Shown: positions 1 to 8,921, numbered from the stretch's first letter. The stretch: 47,363 bases of DNA from Paenibacillus algorifonticola (GCF_000971975.1 NZ_LAQO01000052.1:1-47363); one strand, 5' to 3'. Notes: generated by a model not told the origin, from the letters alone. Translations and numbers: made by a program.

Positions 1-243
1 TTATCTCGAAAAATTATTTTCAGAATATTCACTTTTAATGTTTGCTAAAGGTTTATGCAACGCTAGTGAGTTGCACTAAATTATTGTTGTCTTTTAACTT
101 TATTGAACGAACTATTGAAAAAGAGCCTCTATAATATCTTCTACCTCTTTGTTAAGCGATTAAAATTTCTGTAGTAACAAAACCATTGTAATTATTCTAG
201 AAAGTCTAAAACGCGCTTTAAATTTTCATCTTGTACAACTCAG
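1..243. other. AT-rich edge region, no gene seen
   Basis: Stretch downstream of the minus-strand ABC ATPase gene. I see no reading frame with a ribosome site and no convincing terminator, only a short GCAAC/GTTGC inverted repeat near position 60-75. The window edge prevents saying more. Confidence 0.5.
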
Positions 244-2238
244 TTAATGACCACGATAATATTTGATCAATGGAGGATTTTCAGGATCATCGGGGGTCAT
301 ATGAAATACCTTAAGCTTATCATTATTTAGGAAATAGCCTTCATATGGCGTTCCATCAGGACTATAGAATTCCTTATCAACCATAATTAATTGTTTTTCC
401 TTAAGTTCACTTGTAAAAAGCATATAAATTAAATTATAAAAACCTTCAAAGATATCTTTATTTTCCCTCTCACTAATGTTCTTCATAGGAGTATCTATCA
501 TCAAAAATGAAGGTAGATTAATATTTTTTCTAGCAGCTAAACGATGAATAGCAAGAATATAACAGCTCTTAAAAATCGTCTTTTTTCCGCCGCTACCTAA
601 ATTAGCGAATTCAGTTGTAAATATTTCATCTTCACCAAAACGTGTTATTCTAGGAATAAAATCAGTTGTATTTATTTCCAAATAGTCATTTAAATCAATT
701 CCTGGAAATCCAACTAAAGTTAAATTATCTAGGAATAAAGATTTCAGTTCATCCAAATTACTTGCATCTAGCTCAGCATTACGTCTTGCTATTTCTAGCT
801 CATTCTTTAACCTTTGTTCATCTGCTCCTAAGTTTTCAACTTCTTTATATAACTCAACAATTTTCATGGGTAAAGGCAATAAATTACTTAGTTCTAGTCT
901 CCTTCCCTCAAGATTACCGATTTGTCTTTCAATATCTCTTGCAGCAGCTAAATATGCTGAATCATATTCTCTCTCCAAATCATTGATTCTCTGATCATTA
1001 AATATCTTCTCTTCTGAAATATATACTTTCTCTCGTTCAATCGCTTCTTTTTGCCTTTCAAGTTTATTAATAGATTCTTTAAGTTCAATTTGACGATTTC
1101 TTAAATCCAATTGAATGATTTCTACATCATTGTTATGAATATCATTGGGATGCTCTTGTAAACACAGCTTACAGATGCTTTCTTCAATAATTCTATCCTC
1201 AATCTCTTGACCACACTGAGGACAACTGTGGAAATCTATTCCCCTTAATAAGTTTTGCGCAATTGTCGACCTGCTTACCTTTAAAGATGCTAAATTATAT
1301 TCGTTTTGCAATTTTACTCTTCTAGTGAGCTGATTAGTTATATCAAGATAAGCAGTAGATAATTGCTCTAAATCCTTCGATTGTTCTCTCGCTTTTTGTT
1401 TATATTGTTCTATAACATGTGAATTTTCTCTTACTAAACTATGCCTTAAATTATTCAGTTCTGATCTCCTATTTTCTATTTCCTGTCCTAAACTTTGAAG
1501 TTCAAACTCTATTTGTGGTGTATCTGCAATATTACTGTCTCTAAGAAAACTATCAATTCTTACTGCGGTTTCATACAGAGTAGACTTTTTGCGTCTAGTT
1601 TCAAACAAATCAGTTTCAAGCTGTGCAACATTCTCTTGGTGGAATCCTAGAATTAATCGCATAACATCACGGCTTTTTAACTTTTTAAAATCATGCTCAT
1701 CTCTTCCAAGATTAAAAAACGAGCTATCAATTGCATCCTGATCTAAATAACAATACCACATCAGGTCTCTGAAGCTTAATCGAATCAAATCAGTGTCTTC
1801 TTTTATCTTACTTTTCCTTACTTTCGGTGGATTCATATCGGACAGATAGAATAATAAATCAGATAGCGTTTGAATTTCAGTATTTGGAATAATAGACCTT
1901 GAACCTAATGTTTTTTTTGCATTTATAGGAACAATTGCATTTAGTGATTCTTCCGTGTCAATAGGAACCCATGTTACATTAAGCTGATTCGAACCTTTAT
2001 CACGTGATAAGAGTACATACTTCCCATTAATTATCAAATTCAAGTCGGCACCAATAAATTCCTGTTGAAGTGCAGGAGTTTCAACTAGCTCATTGCCTAA
2101 GCAATAATCTATCAACCTTAGTATGGTCGACTTCCCTGCACCCATTTTTCCATAAAAATATGTAATTGTCTCAGCAAAGTTAATGGTGAAATTTTCTTTT
2201 CGACATCTTATAGTTAAATTCGTTATAGTGATATTCAT
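244..2238 (-). CDS. ABC-three-component (ABC-3C) system ATPase, Rad50/SMC-like
   Basis: A 664-residue ABC-class ATPase of the SMC/Rad50 type. Visible parts are a Walker A (GKMGAGKS, residues 30-37), a coiled-coil-rich middle (about 205-500), a zinc-hook-like double pair CPQC (339-342) and CKLC (356-359), an ABC signature GSGGKK (548-553) and a Walker B ending in MIDTP (580-584). There are no membrane segments, so it is not a transporter. It is the last gene of a three-gene operon, 9 bp after the middle component, with GAGG upstream of its ATG. In ABC-3C systems this ATPase is thought to sense nucleic acid or invader activity and gate the nuclease effector. The assignment rests on domain architecture plus neighbours; a stand-alone RecN/SbcC-like repair ATPase is the alternative. 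Confidence 0.82.
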   Translation of the reverse strand: MNITITNLTIRCRKENFTINFAETITYFYGKMGAGKSTILRLIDYCLGNELVETPALQQEFIGADLNLIINGKYVLLSRDKGSNQLNVTWVPIDTEESLNAIVPINAKKTLGSRSIIPNTEIQTLSDLLFYLSDMNPPKVRKSKIKEDTDLIRLSFRDLMWYCYLDQDAIDSSFFNLGRDEHDFKKLKSRDVMRLILGFHQENVAQLETDLFETRRKKSTLYETAVRIDSFLRDSNIADTPQIEFELQSLGQEIENRRSELNNLRHSLVRENSHVIEQYKQKAREQSKDLEQLSTAYLDITNQLTRRVKLQNEYNLASLKVSRSTIAQNLLRGIDFHSCPQCGQEIEDRIIEESICKLCLQEHPNDIHNNDVEIIQLDLRNRQIELKESINKLERQKEAIEREKVYISEEKIFNDQRINDLEREYDSAYLAAARDIERQIGNLEGRRLELSNLLPLPMKIVELYKEVENLGADEQRLKNELEIARRNAELDASNLDELKSLFLDNLTLVGFPGIDLNDYLEINTTDFIPRITRFGEDEIFTTEFANLGSGGKKTIFKSCYILAIHRLAARKNINLPSFLMIDTPMKNISERENKDIFEGFYNLIYMLFTSELKEKQLIMVDKEFYSPDGTPYEGYFLNNDKLKVFHMTPDDPENPPLIKYYRGH

Positions 2239-2247
2239 TTTTATTCC

Positions 2248-2778
2248 TCATCTCAATGTTAATTCTGTAAGAGCTGTCGACAGTAGACTATCTAGCTTTA
2301 TTGTTGATAGTGCTAAAATATTAGTCTTTATCGCCTTACTTTGTATATGCATATTTTTAAATTCACCAAAGGACAAAATATCATTATAGAGCGATAGCCC
2401 TTTTGAAGTCTGATATATATCTAAAGATTTCTCTCGTAGTTTCCAATCAATCAAAGATTTCGCATTAAGAAGAACCATTAATTTTCTAAAGTTGGAACTC
2501 CATGGGCTAAATCTAAATGATAATATATTTGTCTCAATATTATTCATTTCGGCTTCTGTGATGTGTATATCCTTCTTCTTATTCAAATTAGTTAATACAC
2601 TATCTAACGCAGACGGATATTTCAATAAAAAATCCATCTTAGCTAATTTTACTAATTCAATCGTTATCTTATCGTTCTTATTTCCGATAAGTGTATAAAT
2701 TAAAAGCAAGGCTCGAATATTATCTAGTTCGTCTCGTTCATCAAGAATAATGATTTGCTCAATTAATGACATCGACAT
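2248..2778 (-). CDS. ABC-3C system middle component
   Basis: A 176-residue soluble protein, mostly helical, with no catalytic motif I recognise. Size, position between a nuclease-like gene and a Rad50-like ATPase, and the pattern of an N-terminal helical segment followed by a KMDFLLKYP-type stretch (about 47-55) match the small middle component (MC) of ABC-three-component systems, believed to link effector and ATPase. The start ATG overlaps the end of the upstream effector gene by 20 bp and has GGAGG 11 nt before it, indicating translational coupling. Identity is largely inferred from context; the exact MC subfamily is not determined. Confidence 0.65.
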   Translation of the reverse strand: MSMSLIEQIIILDERDELDNIRALLLIYTLIGNKNDKITIELVKLAKMDFLLKYPSALDSVLTNLNKKKDIHITEAEMNNIETNILSFRFSPWSSNFRKLMVLLNAKSLIDWKLREKSLDIYQTSKGLSLYNDILSFGEFKNMHIQSKAIKTNILALSTIKLDSLLSTALTELTLR

Positions 2779-4039
2779 TGTTCAACCAACCTCCTGTTGG
2801 CTCTTTACTGAAAGCTACTTTACATTCGTTTGTAAGTACACCAACTAACCCTTTTAATATCTCATATGGGCACTCAAACACATCTTTGGTTCTATTTATA
2901 GCGACTTCCCTCAAACGATCCTCAACTGAATGAAGCATTTCAGCACCGTAAGGTGAATCTTCTTTTTTACATCTTGATTTTGCTTCAATGGATTGATTAA
3001 GGACAATTTTTTTAATTTGTTGAAATTCTCTTAAATACTCTTGTTGATTTTCAGCTTTAATGCTGTTAGTTAAAAAATAATCTTCTGCGTCAGTTCGTAA
3101 ATCATCCATAATCTCGATTTCTTCAAAATCAATAAATCCTGAAGACATCTTACGTTTTAAAAGTTGATTAGATTTTGCTATCGTAATATCTGCTGCATCT
3201 GATCTAGAACTCAAAAAAAGATTCTTATTAAAGTTTTCTTGCACGATCCTATCAACAGCTAACTTAGTAATTCGTTTGGCATTTATTTCTTCCGCTACAG
3301 AGTTTATTCTTCCAGTTGCAAGTTCTGCATAATCATATATTCCATTTTCCAGAAATCTTGAAGAAGCAAAGTAAACTTTCTCGCATAATCTTCTATGAAT
3401 AACTCTTAATTTTTCAATACTGGCTCCATTACATTGATGCACTTTCCCTAAATGATCATTAATAATTTTTGCATCGATATCATCTAACCCAGGACCTACC
3501 ATTGTTTTTATCTTTTTGATTGTAGTTAGAACAGTCTCAATTGAGAGTTCTGATTCTTCTACAAGTTCATCTATATATTTCCGGAGGTCACGTGGCTTAA
3601 TATCTGATAGTAGTGGCGTATTCGTTACTTGATTTACTAGATTAGTTAAGCTTTTTGCAGAGTCATCATCACGAAATGAACAATTTGAAATAATCGTAAA
3701 GTTGGAGAAGGAGTTCTCAAAATCAGCTTCTAATTTTATAAATCTCAGTAGGCTCTTTTTTATTGCAGGGTCCCTTAATTCAAATGGGCCATCTGAAACT
3801 TGTCTTGTTTTTACTTGTAATCCATCATAATTACCATCTTCCCTTACAGCTAAAATATCTTCATGATGTTCACAATATAGTTCTTTATATGGAATATTAC
3901 CTGCGAACATTTCAATAGCGATCAATACAGTAAAAGTGTGTTGATATCTAAATCTTTTCTGAGTTTCATCCCCTGGATCATTAGATAAGGTCGTAAGTAG
4001 AGGGTCTTTTGCACTACTATCGTAATTTCTCTCGATCAT
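2759..4039 (-). CDS. Cap4/DUF4297-like dsDNA nuclease effector of ABC-3C system
   Basis: A 426-residue first gene of the defence operon, preceded by AGGAGG 7-8 nt before ATG. The N-terminus has the pattern of the DUF4297/Cap4 restriction-endonuclease fold: a GDETQKRFRYQ segment (23-33), an acidic pair E60-D61 in HHEDI and the Q75-x-K77 motif in LQVKTR. These are the expected PD-(D/E)xK-type metal and catalytic residues. The remainder is a long helical C-terminal region without recognised motifs, presumably the part read by the middle component and ATPase. Expected role: indiscriminate DNA cleavage on infection. No inactivating lesion is visible. What activates it is unknown. Confidence 0.75.
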   Translation of the reverse strand: MIERNYDSSAKDPLLTTLSNDPGDETQKRFRYQHTFTVLIAIEMFAGNIPYKELYCEHHEDILAVREDGNYDGLQVKTRQVSDGPFELRDPAIKKSLLRFIKLEADFENSFSNFTIISNCSFRDDDSAKSLTNLVNQVTNTPLLSDIKPRDLRKYIDELVEESELSIETVLTTIKKIKTMVGPGLDDIDAKIINDHLGKVHQCNGASIEKLRVIHRRLCEKVYFASSRFLENGIYDYAELATGRINSVAEEINAKRITKLAVDRIVQENFNKNLFLSSRSDAADITIAKSNQLLKRKMSSGFIDFEEIEIMDDLRTDAEDYFLTNSIKAENQQEYLREFQQIKKIVLNQSIEAKSRCKKEDSPYGAEMLHSVEDRLREVAINRTKDVFECPYEILKGLVGVLTNECKVAFSKEPTGGWLNNVDVIN

Positions 4040-4360
4040 TCACTTTCCTCCTGCGTTTAAAATAACCAGTAGCAACTCTTCAACTTCAGTATAACAGACC
4101 TATTTTGTCGAATGTTGGAGTATTATGTCATAACAATATTTGTTTTCCGTTTTTTCAAACCTAAAATAACCGAAAGAAAATCATGGGGTTTTATGGTTAT
4201 TACAGAAGAATCCATTATCAATGAATTTAGCGGTGATACTGTGCTGAAACCAGTTTTTAATTGACGATTTGTAGTATGAAGTGCGACACCTAAAAATGAC
4301 CCATGACCAATTCGTAAGTAGTATGAAGTTACCACACTCCACCTAAACGGAGAATCAGCC

Positions 4361-4587
4361 ATGAGCTACCAACATCTAACCACAAGAGAGAAATCAGCTA
4401 GAAGTACTCTTTCAATTGGGATGGTCCGCTAGAGCCATTGCACGTATGCTCGGGCGTATCACTCCAGCCTATCCCGCGAGCTCAAACGTCAAGAAACAGA
4501 AGCGTTTTACTGTGCAAATAGAGCCCAGACATCGTATATAACTCAACGAGCCCGTTGTAAACCTTCGGGTAAATGGGATGGCTCAAT
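4361..4587 (+). pseudogene. IS30-family transposase N-terminal remnant
   Basis: Reading across at least two frames gives an IS30-type N-terminus: MSYQHLTTRE, then QLGWSARAIARMLGR (helix-turn-helix), then SLSRELKR and AQTSYITQRARC. Frameshifts and stops break it after 24 codons and again after the helix-turn-helix. The DDE part is absent. The block upstream (about 4250-4340), with two copies of gtagtatgaagt, may be the left end of the element. Its 3' end abuts a different (IS3-type) scrap, so two elements collided here. Confidence 0.7.
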
Positions 4588-4719
4588 GATTACACATTCA
4601 AGACGCGAGCGGAGACCAAAAAGGCTGTATTTGAGTACATCGAACTCTTTTACAACCGTCGGAGAACGCATTCCTCCAACGGTTATGTCCCGCCGTTTCT
4701 AGTCGGAGACATGAGGTAA
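4588..4719 (+). pseudogene. IS3-family OrfB C-terminal remnant
   Basis: An open stretch of 43 codons encodes the classic IS3-family (IS2/IS150-like) C-terminus: KTRAETKKAVFEYIE, then FYNRRRTHSSNGYVPP, ending at TAA. The NRRRTHSSNGY motif is diagnostic of the end of rve-type integrase domains. Everything upstream of it is missing and replaced by IS30 sequence, so this is a truncated fossil. Confidence 0.75.
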
Positions 4720-5127
4720 GTATTAGACTAATTGGTGTCACCGAGGCTTTCTGCGTGTCTACTTTTTCAGAGCAAGGTCAATTTCTGGGTTTTATGATTT
4801 GGGTACAACCGATGAGAAGAACACTACCACCGGACATTATAAAGTCAATTTAACAGGCCAAAGTCATGAGAAATTGACACCATAAATCAAGCGATAAACT
4901 ATCGACGGTAATAGCTCAATAAAAAATATAAAAAACAATCAGCGTTGCCATTAATCCGGCAACGCTGATTGTTTCATGTTGGATTTTAGATAATTTTAGT
5001 TGAATGTTTCCTGCTAATCATTCACTAATCCTGTCCATAATGGGCAATCAGCTCTTTACTTGCACCATTTCTTACACAGGACAAGTAGGCACATTCTCCG
5101 TTACATTATTGCAATGGCCGGGGCGCG
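4720..5127. other. Gap between IS remnants and GC-rich island
   Basis: Non-coding apart from the hairpin at 4934-4974. It contains the likely 3' flank of the IS3 scrap. The sequence switches abruptly from AT-rich to GC-rich at about 5115, marking the left boundary of the transferred block. Confidence 0.5.
4934..4974. terminator. Strong intrinsic terminator hairpin downstream of the GC-rich island
   Basis: A perfect 16-bp stem (AACAATCAGCGTTGCC and its complement) with an 8-nt loop, flanked by T/A runs on both sides, so it could stop transcription in either direction. It most likely ends the minus-strand importer/DJ-1 operon. Confidence 0.75.
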
Positions 5128-6000
5128 TCACTCAGCGCGTAGTGCATGTTCGAGTGTGGCGTAAAAGTCTCGCGCGAGGGCGGTGAGTTCCGGTCCGGCC
5201 TCATCAGGCGTCCCAGATCCGAGCGGTGGTTGCGGCGCATACTCCGCTCCGAGTTCGAGGAACCGGGCGTACTCGTCGCCGCGGAGCCGTGCCACCAGCC
5301 GAAGGGCGAGGTCCATGCCCGCTGTGACTCCGGCGGCCGTCAAGAGGTTCCCGTCGATGACGACACGCTCATCCACGGCCTCGGCTCCATACCCTGCCAG
5401 CAGATGGTGCATCGACCAGTGAGTGGTCGCGCGCCGCCCGTCGAGCAGTCCGGCCGCCCCGAGGGCGATGGCGCCGGTGCACACGCTCGTGACGATGTCA
5501 GCCCCGGCAGCGATGCGGCGGATCGCTACCATGGCGGCCTCATCGGCGAGGAGGACGGGTGTGTCCCCGCCTGGCACGAGCAGCACGGTCGGGGATGCCG
5601 GGGCGTCCTCCAGCGTGGTCGTCGGGATCAGCGGCAGCCCTCCAGCGCTGGTCACCGGCTCGCCCGGGGCTCCGGTCGTCGCCAGGTGCACCTTCGCCCC
5701 CAGCATGGAGGCGAGGAAGTAGTGCGGGCCGATCACGTCGAGAGTGTCGAAACCCGGGTGCAGGACGATGACGACATCCTCGTCCGCGGTGAACGTCACC
5801 CCCGGCAGTGCCGCAAGCGCATCATGCGCCGCGATGGAGCGGTCCCACGCCGCTCGCGCCGCCGGATCGTCGGGACGCCCCGCCAGATGATCGTGGGTCG
5901 CGGCATGCTGAGCAGGTTCGGTATTCTCTGTTGCGGTAATGGTCTCTCCGTTTCGTGGGCGTAGGCGATCTGTAGGTTTAATAATTAGCTTTTTATTCAA
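5128..6000 (-). CDS. DJ-1/PfpI family protein, isonitrile-hydratase-like
   Basis: 290 residues of class I glutamine-amidotransferase-like (ThiJ/DJ-1/PfpI) fold. Seen: GFDTLDVIGP (83-92), VPGGDTP (142-148) and the nucleophile elbow VCTGAIALGAAGLLDG with Cys174, followed by ATTHW. The elbow-plus-ATTHW pattern matches InhA-type isonitrile hydratases, which add water to R-N=C. The first 70 residues are an unusual extension. The called start is TTG at 6000, overlapping the ATPase stop, in a short AT-rich patch inside otherwise GC-rich sequence; the true start is uncertain. Lying in an operon with a metallophore-type importer, it may degrade an imported isonitrile chelator to free its metal (inference). 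General DJ-1 chaperone, protease or deglycase activity is the alternative. Confidence 0.7.
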   Translation of the reverse strand: MNKKLIIKPTDRLRPRNGETITATENTEPAQHAATHDHLAGRPDDPAARAAWDRSIAAHDALAALPGVTFTADEDVVIVLHPGFDTLDVIGPHYFLASMLGAKVHLATTGAPGEPVTSAGGLPLIPTTTLEDAPASPTVLLVPGGDTPVLLADEAAMVAIRRIAAGADIVTSVCTGAIALGAAGLLDGRRATTHWSMHHLLAGYGAEAVDERVVIDGNLLTAAGVTAGMDLALRLVARLRGDEYARFLELGAEYAPQPPLGSGTPDEAGPELTALARDFYATLEHALRAE

Positions 6001-6033
6001 AAAAATTCATCTCCGTTTCGTGGGCGTAGGCGA
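5945..6033. repeat. 24-bp direct repeat flanking an AT-rich patch
   Basis: The same 24 nt occurs at 5945-5968 and 6010-6033 (offset 65 bp). The 41 nt between them are AT-rich and supply the last ATPase codons, its stop and the TTG start of the DJ-1 gene. It looks like a small tandem duplication or templated insertion at the gene junction. Confidence 0.85.
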
Positions 6034-6802
6034 GCTGCATGCGCCCGGTGAGTGGATTGGTGATGCCCTGAGCGCGGATCCCGAAGACCTCACGTAGCAG
6101 CTCAGGGGTCAGGGTGTCGCCGGGCGTTCCCGAGGCGACCACCTCACCTGCTGAAAGGACGACGAGGCGGTCGCAGTACGCCGCGGCCAGATTAAGGTCG
6201 TGGAGAGTCACAAGGGTCGTAACCCCCAGCGCGTGGACGAGCGCCATCAGCTCAAGCTGGTGGCGGATGTCCAGATGGTTCGTCGGTTCGTCGAGCACGA
6301 GGATTCGCGGCTCCTGCGCGAGGGCGCGCGCCAGTTGGACCCGCTGCCGCTCTCCGCCCGACAGCGTACTCATGTCACGATCGGCGAAATCGCTGACGCC
6401 GGCCCGCTTCATCGCTCGTTCGATCGCGAGGACGTCCTCCGGTCTGTCTGACCCGAAGAGGCGGCCGTGTGCGATCCGCCCCGTGGCGACGCACTCCGCC
6501 ACGGTTAGCTCGAGATCGCTCGGTCCGTCCTGGACGACGGCCGCCGTCACACGGGCCGCCTCCCGCGGACGGGACTCCCAAACGTCGCGATCTGCCGCCG
6601 TCACGCGCCCGGAGGTGGGGCGAAGCATCCGGTAGACGGCGCGCAGCACGGTCGATTTTCCGCTGCCGTTGGGGCCGATGAGTCCAACGACGTCTCCGTC
6701 AGCGGACAGCGAGATTCCCTCGACGATCGTGCGTCCGGCGATCTCGACAGTGACGTCATCGACGTGGAGAGCTGCGGCATCCTTACCGCCCAGGATACTC
6801 AT
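5993..6802 (-). CDS. ABC transporter ATP-binding protein, iron/metallophore type (FepC/FecE-like)
   Basis: A 269-residue cytoplasmic ATPase that powers import. It has Walker A GPNGSGKST (43-51), a Q-loop (VVQDG), signature LSGGERQRVQLARAL, Walker B ILVLDEPTNHLD and an H-loop TLHDLN, the full FepC/BtuD set. The ATG at 6800-6802 overlaps the permease stop as ATGA, implying translational coupling. The last residues (MNFFE) come from the AT-rich patch and probably replaced the ancestral C-terminus. Codon use is strongly G/C-ending, unlike genes outside this block. Confidence 0.92.
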   Translation of the reverse strand: MSILGGKDAAALHVDDVTVEIAGRTIVEGISLSADGDVVGLIGPNGSGKSTVLRAVYRMLRPTSGRVTAADRDVWESRPREAARVTAAVVQDGPSDLELTVAECVATGRIAHGRLFGSDRPEDVLAIERAMKRAGVSDFADRDMSTLSGGERQRVQLARALAQEPRILVLDEPTNHLDIRHQLELMALVHALGVTTLVTLHDLNLAAAYCDRLVVLSAGEVVASGTPGDTLTPELLREVFGIRAQGITNPLTGRMQLAYAHETEMNFFE

Positions 6803-7866
6803 GCCTCTCCTTTACTGGATTGCCTTAGCATCCAGAGGAAGAACGGTGCACCAATGGCGGCGGTGAGCAGCCCCACCGGCAGTTCGGACGGGGCTATGAT
6901 CAGACGCGCGGCGATGTCGACCACGACGAGCAGCAGCCCACCGGCTAGAGCCGATGTGGGCAAGACCCACTTGTGATCTGAGCCGACGAACATCCGGACG
7001 GCGTGCGGAACCACGAGCCCGACGAAACCGATCGCGCCGCTCACTGCGACGACGACTCCGACGAGGAGCGACGTGATCACGAACATCACCAGACGGAAAC
7101 GCCCGACATCTACGCCGAGACTCGCAGCGGTTTCATCGCCGATGAGGAGCGCGTTGAGGATCCGGGCCAACAGGATGAGTACCACAGTAGCGACAACAAG
7201 GACGACAGCAGGTATGCCCAGGTCGACCCATTCCGCGGCGGCGAGGCTGCCGGAGAGCCAGGAGAGTACCTGGCTCACGCCTTGGCCAGGCGCGCTCGCA
7301 CGCAAGACGAGATAACTGGTGACGGAGCTGAGCAGGTATGACATCGCCACGCCTGCGAGAATCAACCGTCCCGGCGTGACGCGGCCTCGCCGTTGCGCGA
7401 GCCCGAACACGATCAGTGTCGTTGCGAGAGCGCCACCGAAGGCCGCTACCGGGACGGAGACGGCGGTCAGGACGCCCAGGCCCAGCGTGAGAGTCGCGAC
7501 AGCCGCGACGGACGCGCCGGAGGAGATTCCGAACACGAAAGGATCGGCGAGCGGATTGCGCACCACCGCCTGGAGCACCGCGCCGGCGACGCCGAGGGAG
7601 GACCCGACGATAAGCCCGAGCAGAGCACGCGGCAACCGGAACTCCCAGGTGATGCGCGCCTCCACATCTGTCGCCGCGATGGAGACACTCCAAGGGAGGA
7701 TGTGGTCGGCGATCACATCCAGGACCTGGCCCGGAGCGATCGGGACCGATCCGACGGATACGGAGAGTACCACGGCGGCGACGCACGCGATCATCAGGAC
7801 GACGATAATGGTCCGCCGGTGACCGGTGCGACTCGTAGGCGGCACCACGATCGACACGGAGGTCAC
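6799..7866 (-). CDS. FecCD-family iron/metallophore ABC permease
   Basis: A 355-residue polytopic membrane protein with about nine to ten hydrophobic segments, the single permease of a type II (BtuC/FecCD/FhuB) importer. Family signatures are LPRALLGLIVGSSLGVAGAV near residues 77-96 and a GAIGFVGLVVPHAVR segment (about 276-290), which contacts the ATPase. The start is GTG, overlapping the binding-protein stop (GTGA). With one permease and one ATPase the complex would be a homodimer of each. GC-rich, actinobacterial-style codon use. Confidence 0.92.
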   Translation of the reverse strand: MTSVSIVVPPTSRTGHRRTIIVVLMIACVAAVVLSVSVGSVPIAPGQVLDVIADHILPWSVSIAATDVEARITWEFRLPRALLGLIVGSSLGVAGAVLQAVVRNPLADPFVFGISSGASVAAVATLTLGLGVLTAVSVPVAAFGGALATTLIVFGLAQRRGRVTPGRLILAGVAMSYLLSSVTSYLVLRASAPGQGVSQVLSWLSGSLAAAEWVDLGIPAVVLVVATVVLILLARILNALLIGDETAASLGVDVGRFRLVMFVITSLLVGVVVAVSGAIGFVGLVVPHAVRMFVGSDHKWVLPTSALAGGLLLVVVDIAARLIIAPSELPVGLLTAAIGAPFFLWMLRQSSKGEA

Positions 7867-8921
7867 GACGCAGGTACCGCGAGATCCAGGTCAGGATGGA
7901 TGCCGTTCGCGATCTCCGTCAGGCCTCTCATCACGGAGATGGACGCGTCGGTGTCGGCGACGGGAATCTCGACGAGCCTGCCGTCCTTCACGGCAGGCAG
8001 GTCGGGGAAGTTCGTCGTGATGTAGTCGCTAAGGTTAGCGAAGTCCTGACCCTCGAAGGTGCCGACGAGGATCACGTCGGCATCGGATGCCGCGAAGTCC
8101 TCTTTGCTCACGTAGACCGAGTCCGCCGGGAACACGTTCTTTCCGCCGGCCGTTGCGATTGCGTCATCGTAGATGCCGCCAGCGAGCACGATCAGCGGTC
8201 CATCGCCCCCGTTGTAGAACGCGACCCGTTGCGTGGGCAGACCCTTCACGGCGTCGACGACCGTCTGCTTCTTCGCAGCCATTTGGGCGATGAACTCCTC
8301 CGCCCGGTCCGAGACACCGAAGATCGTTCCGAAGTCCCGCAAGGTGCGGTACGGCGTCTCGAGTGTCATATTGAGAGCATCCGCCGAGCTACACAGGTTC
8401 GACCCGTAGACCTGAGCGCCACCCTCTTCGATCTGCTCCACCGAGGCGTAGCCCTGCGAGGTATCGAAGGCGAAGCCCTCCAGAGACTGGCCGACCACGA
8501 GGTCCGGGGCTTCGCTCAACAGAACTTCCTTCGATGGCCAGCTCATCGAGGTGCCGATCACGGGGAGTGCCTCGGCAGCTTCGGCGATGCTGTCGGGGAA
8601 AGCGGCGTAGTTACCCGCGACGGCGGTGATTCGATCATCGAGTCCGAGGGCGAGCATCATCTCGGTCGGCGCCTGCCATAGGCTCACCACACCCTCCGGT
8701 GCCGAATCGAACGTCAGCGTGCGTCCACAGTTCTCAACCGACACCGGATACGCAGCCCCCGCCGACGTAGGGGATGCGATTGAACTGGGGGAGCTGGCGC
8801 TATTTGAAGCGCTGTTTGCAGGAACGCTTGTCTCCGGAGCGGAGCCACCGGACGAGCCGCATCCGGATAAAGCGATGACGGCGATGAAAGCTAGTAGCAG
8901 ATTGGACTTGGTTTTGATCAT
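7863..8921 (-). CDS. Iron/metallophore ABC transporter substrate-binding lipoprotein
   Basis: 352 residues from an ATG preceded by GGAGG 9 nt upstream; a longer frame to 9062 has no ribosome site. The N-terminus is a lipoprotein signal (MIKTKSNLLLAFIAVIALSG with lipobox Cys right after), then a Ser/Ala-rich linker to about residue 60, then a class III periplasmic-binding (FepB/BtuF, PF01497) domain beginning ENCGRTLTFDSAPEGVVSL. First gene of the importer operon. The signal-peptide codons are markedly AT-richer than the body, which suggests a chimera of a host lipoprotein leader and a foreign binding domain. Substrate not determinable; ferric siderophore or another metallophore is likely. Confidence 0.88.
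   Translation of the reverse strand: MIKTKSNLLLAFIAVIALSGCGSSGGSAPETSVPANSASNSASSPSSIASPTSAGAAYPVSVENCGRTLTFDSAPEGVVSLWQAPTEMMLALGLDDRITAVAGNYAAFPDSIAEAAEALPVIGTSMSWPSKEVLLSEAPDLVVGQSLEGFAFDTSQGYASVEQIEEGGAQVYGSNLCSSADALNMTLETPYRTLRDFGTIFGVSDRAEEFIAQMAAKKQTVVDAVKGLPTQRVAFYNGGDGPLIVLAGGIYDDAIATAGGKNVFPADSVYVSKEDFAASDADVILVGTFEGQDFANLSDYITTNFPDLPAVKDGRLVEIPVADTDASISVMRGLTEIANGIHPDLDLAVPAS

Noticed and set aside
4123..4362. 79-codon minus-strand frame
   Set aside because: No ribosome site or recognisable motif; lies in what is probably the end of the IS30 remnant.
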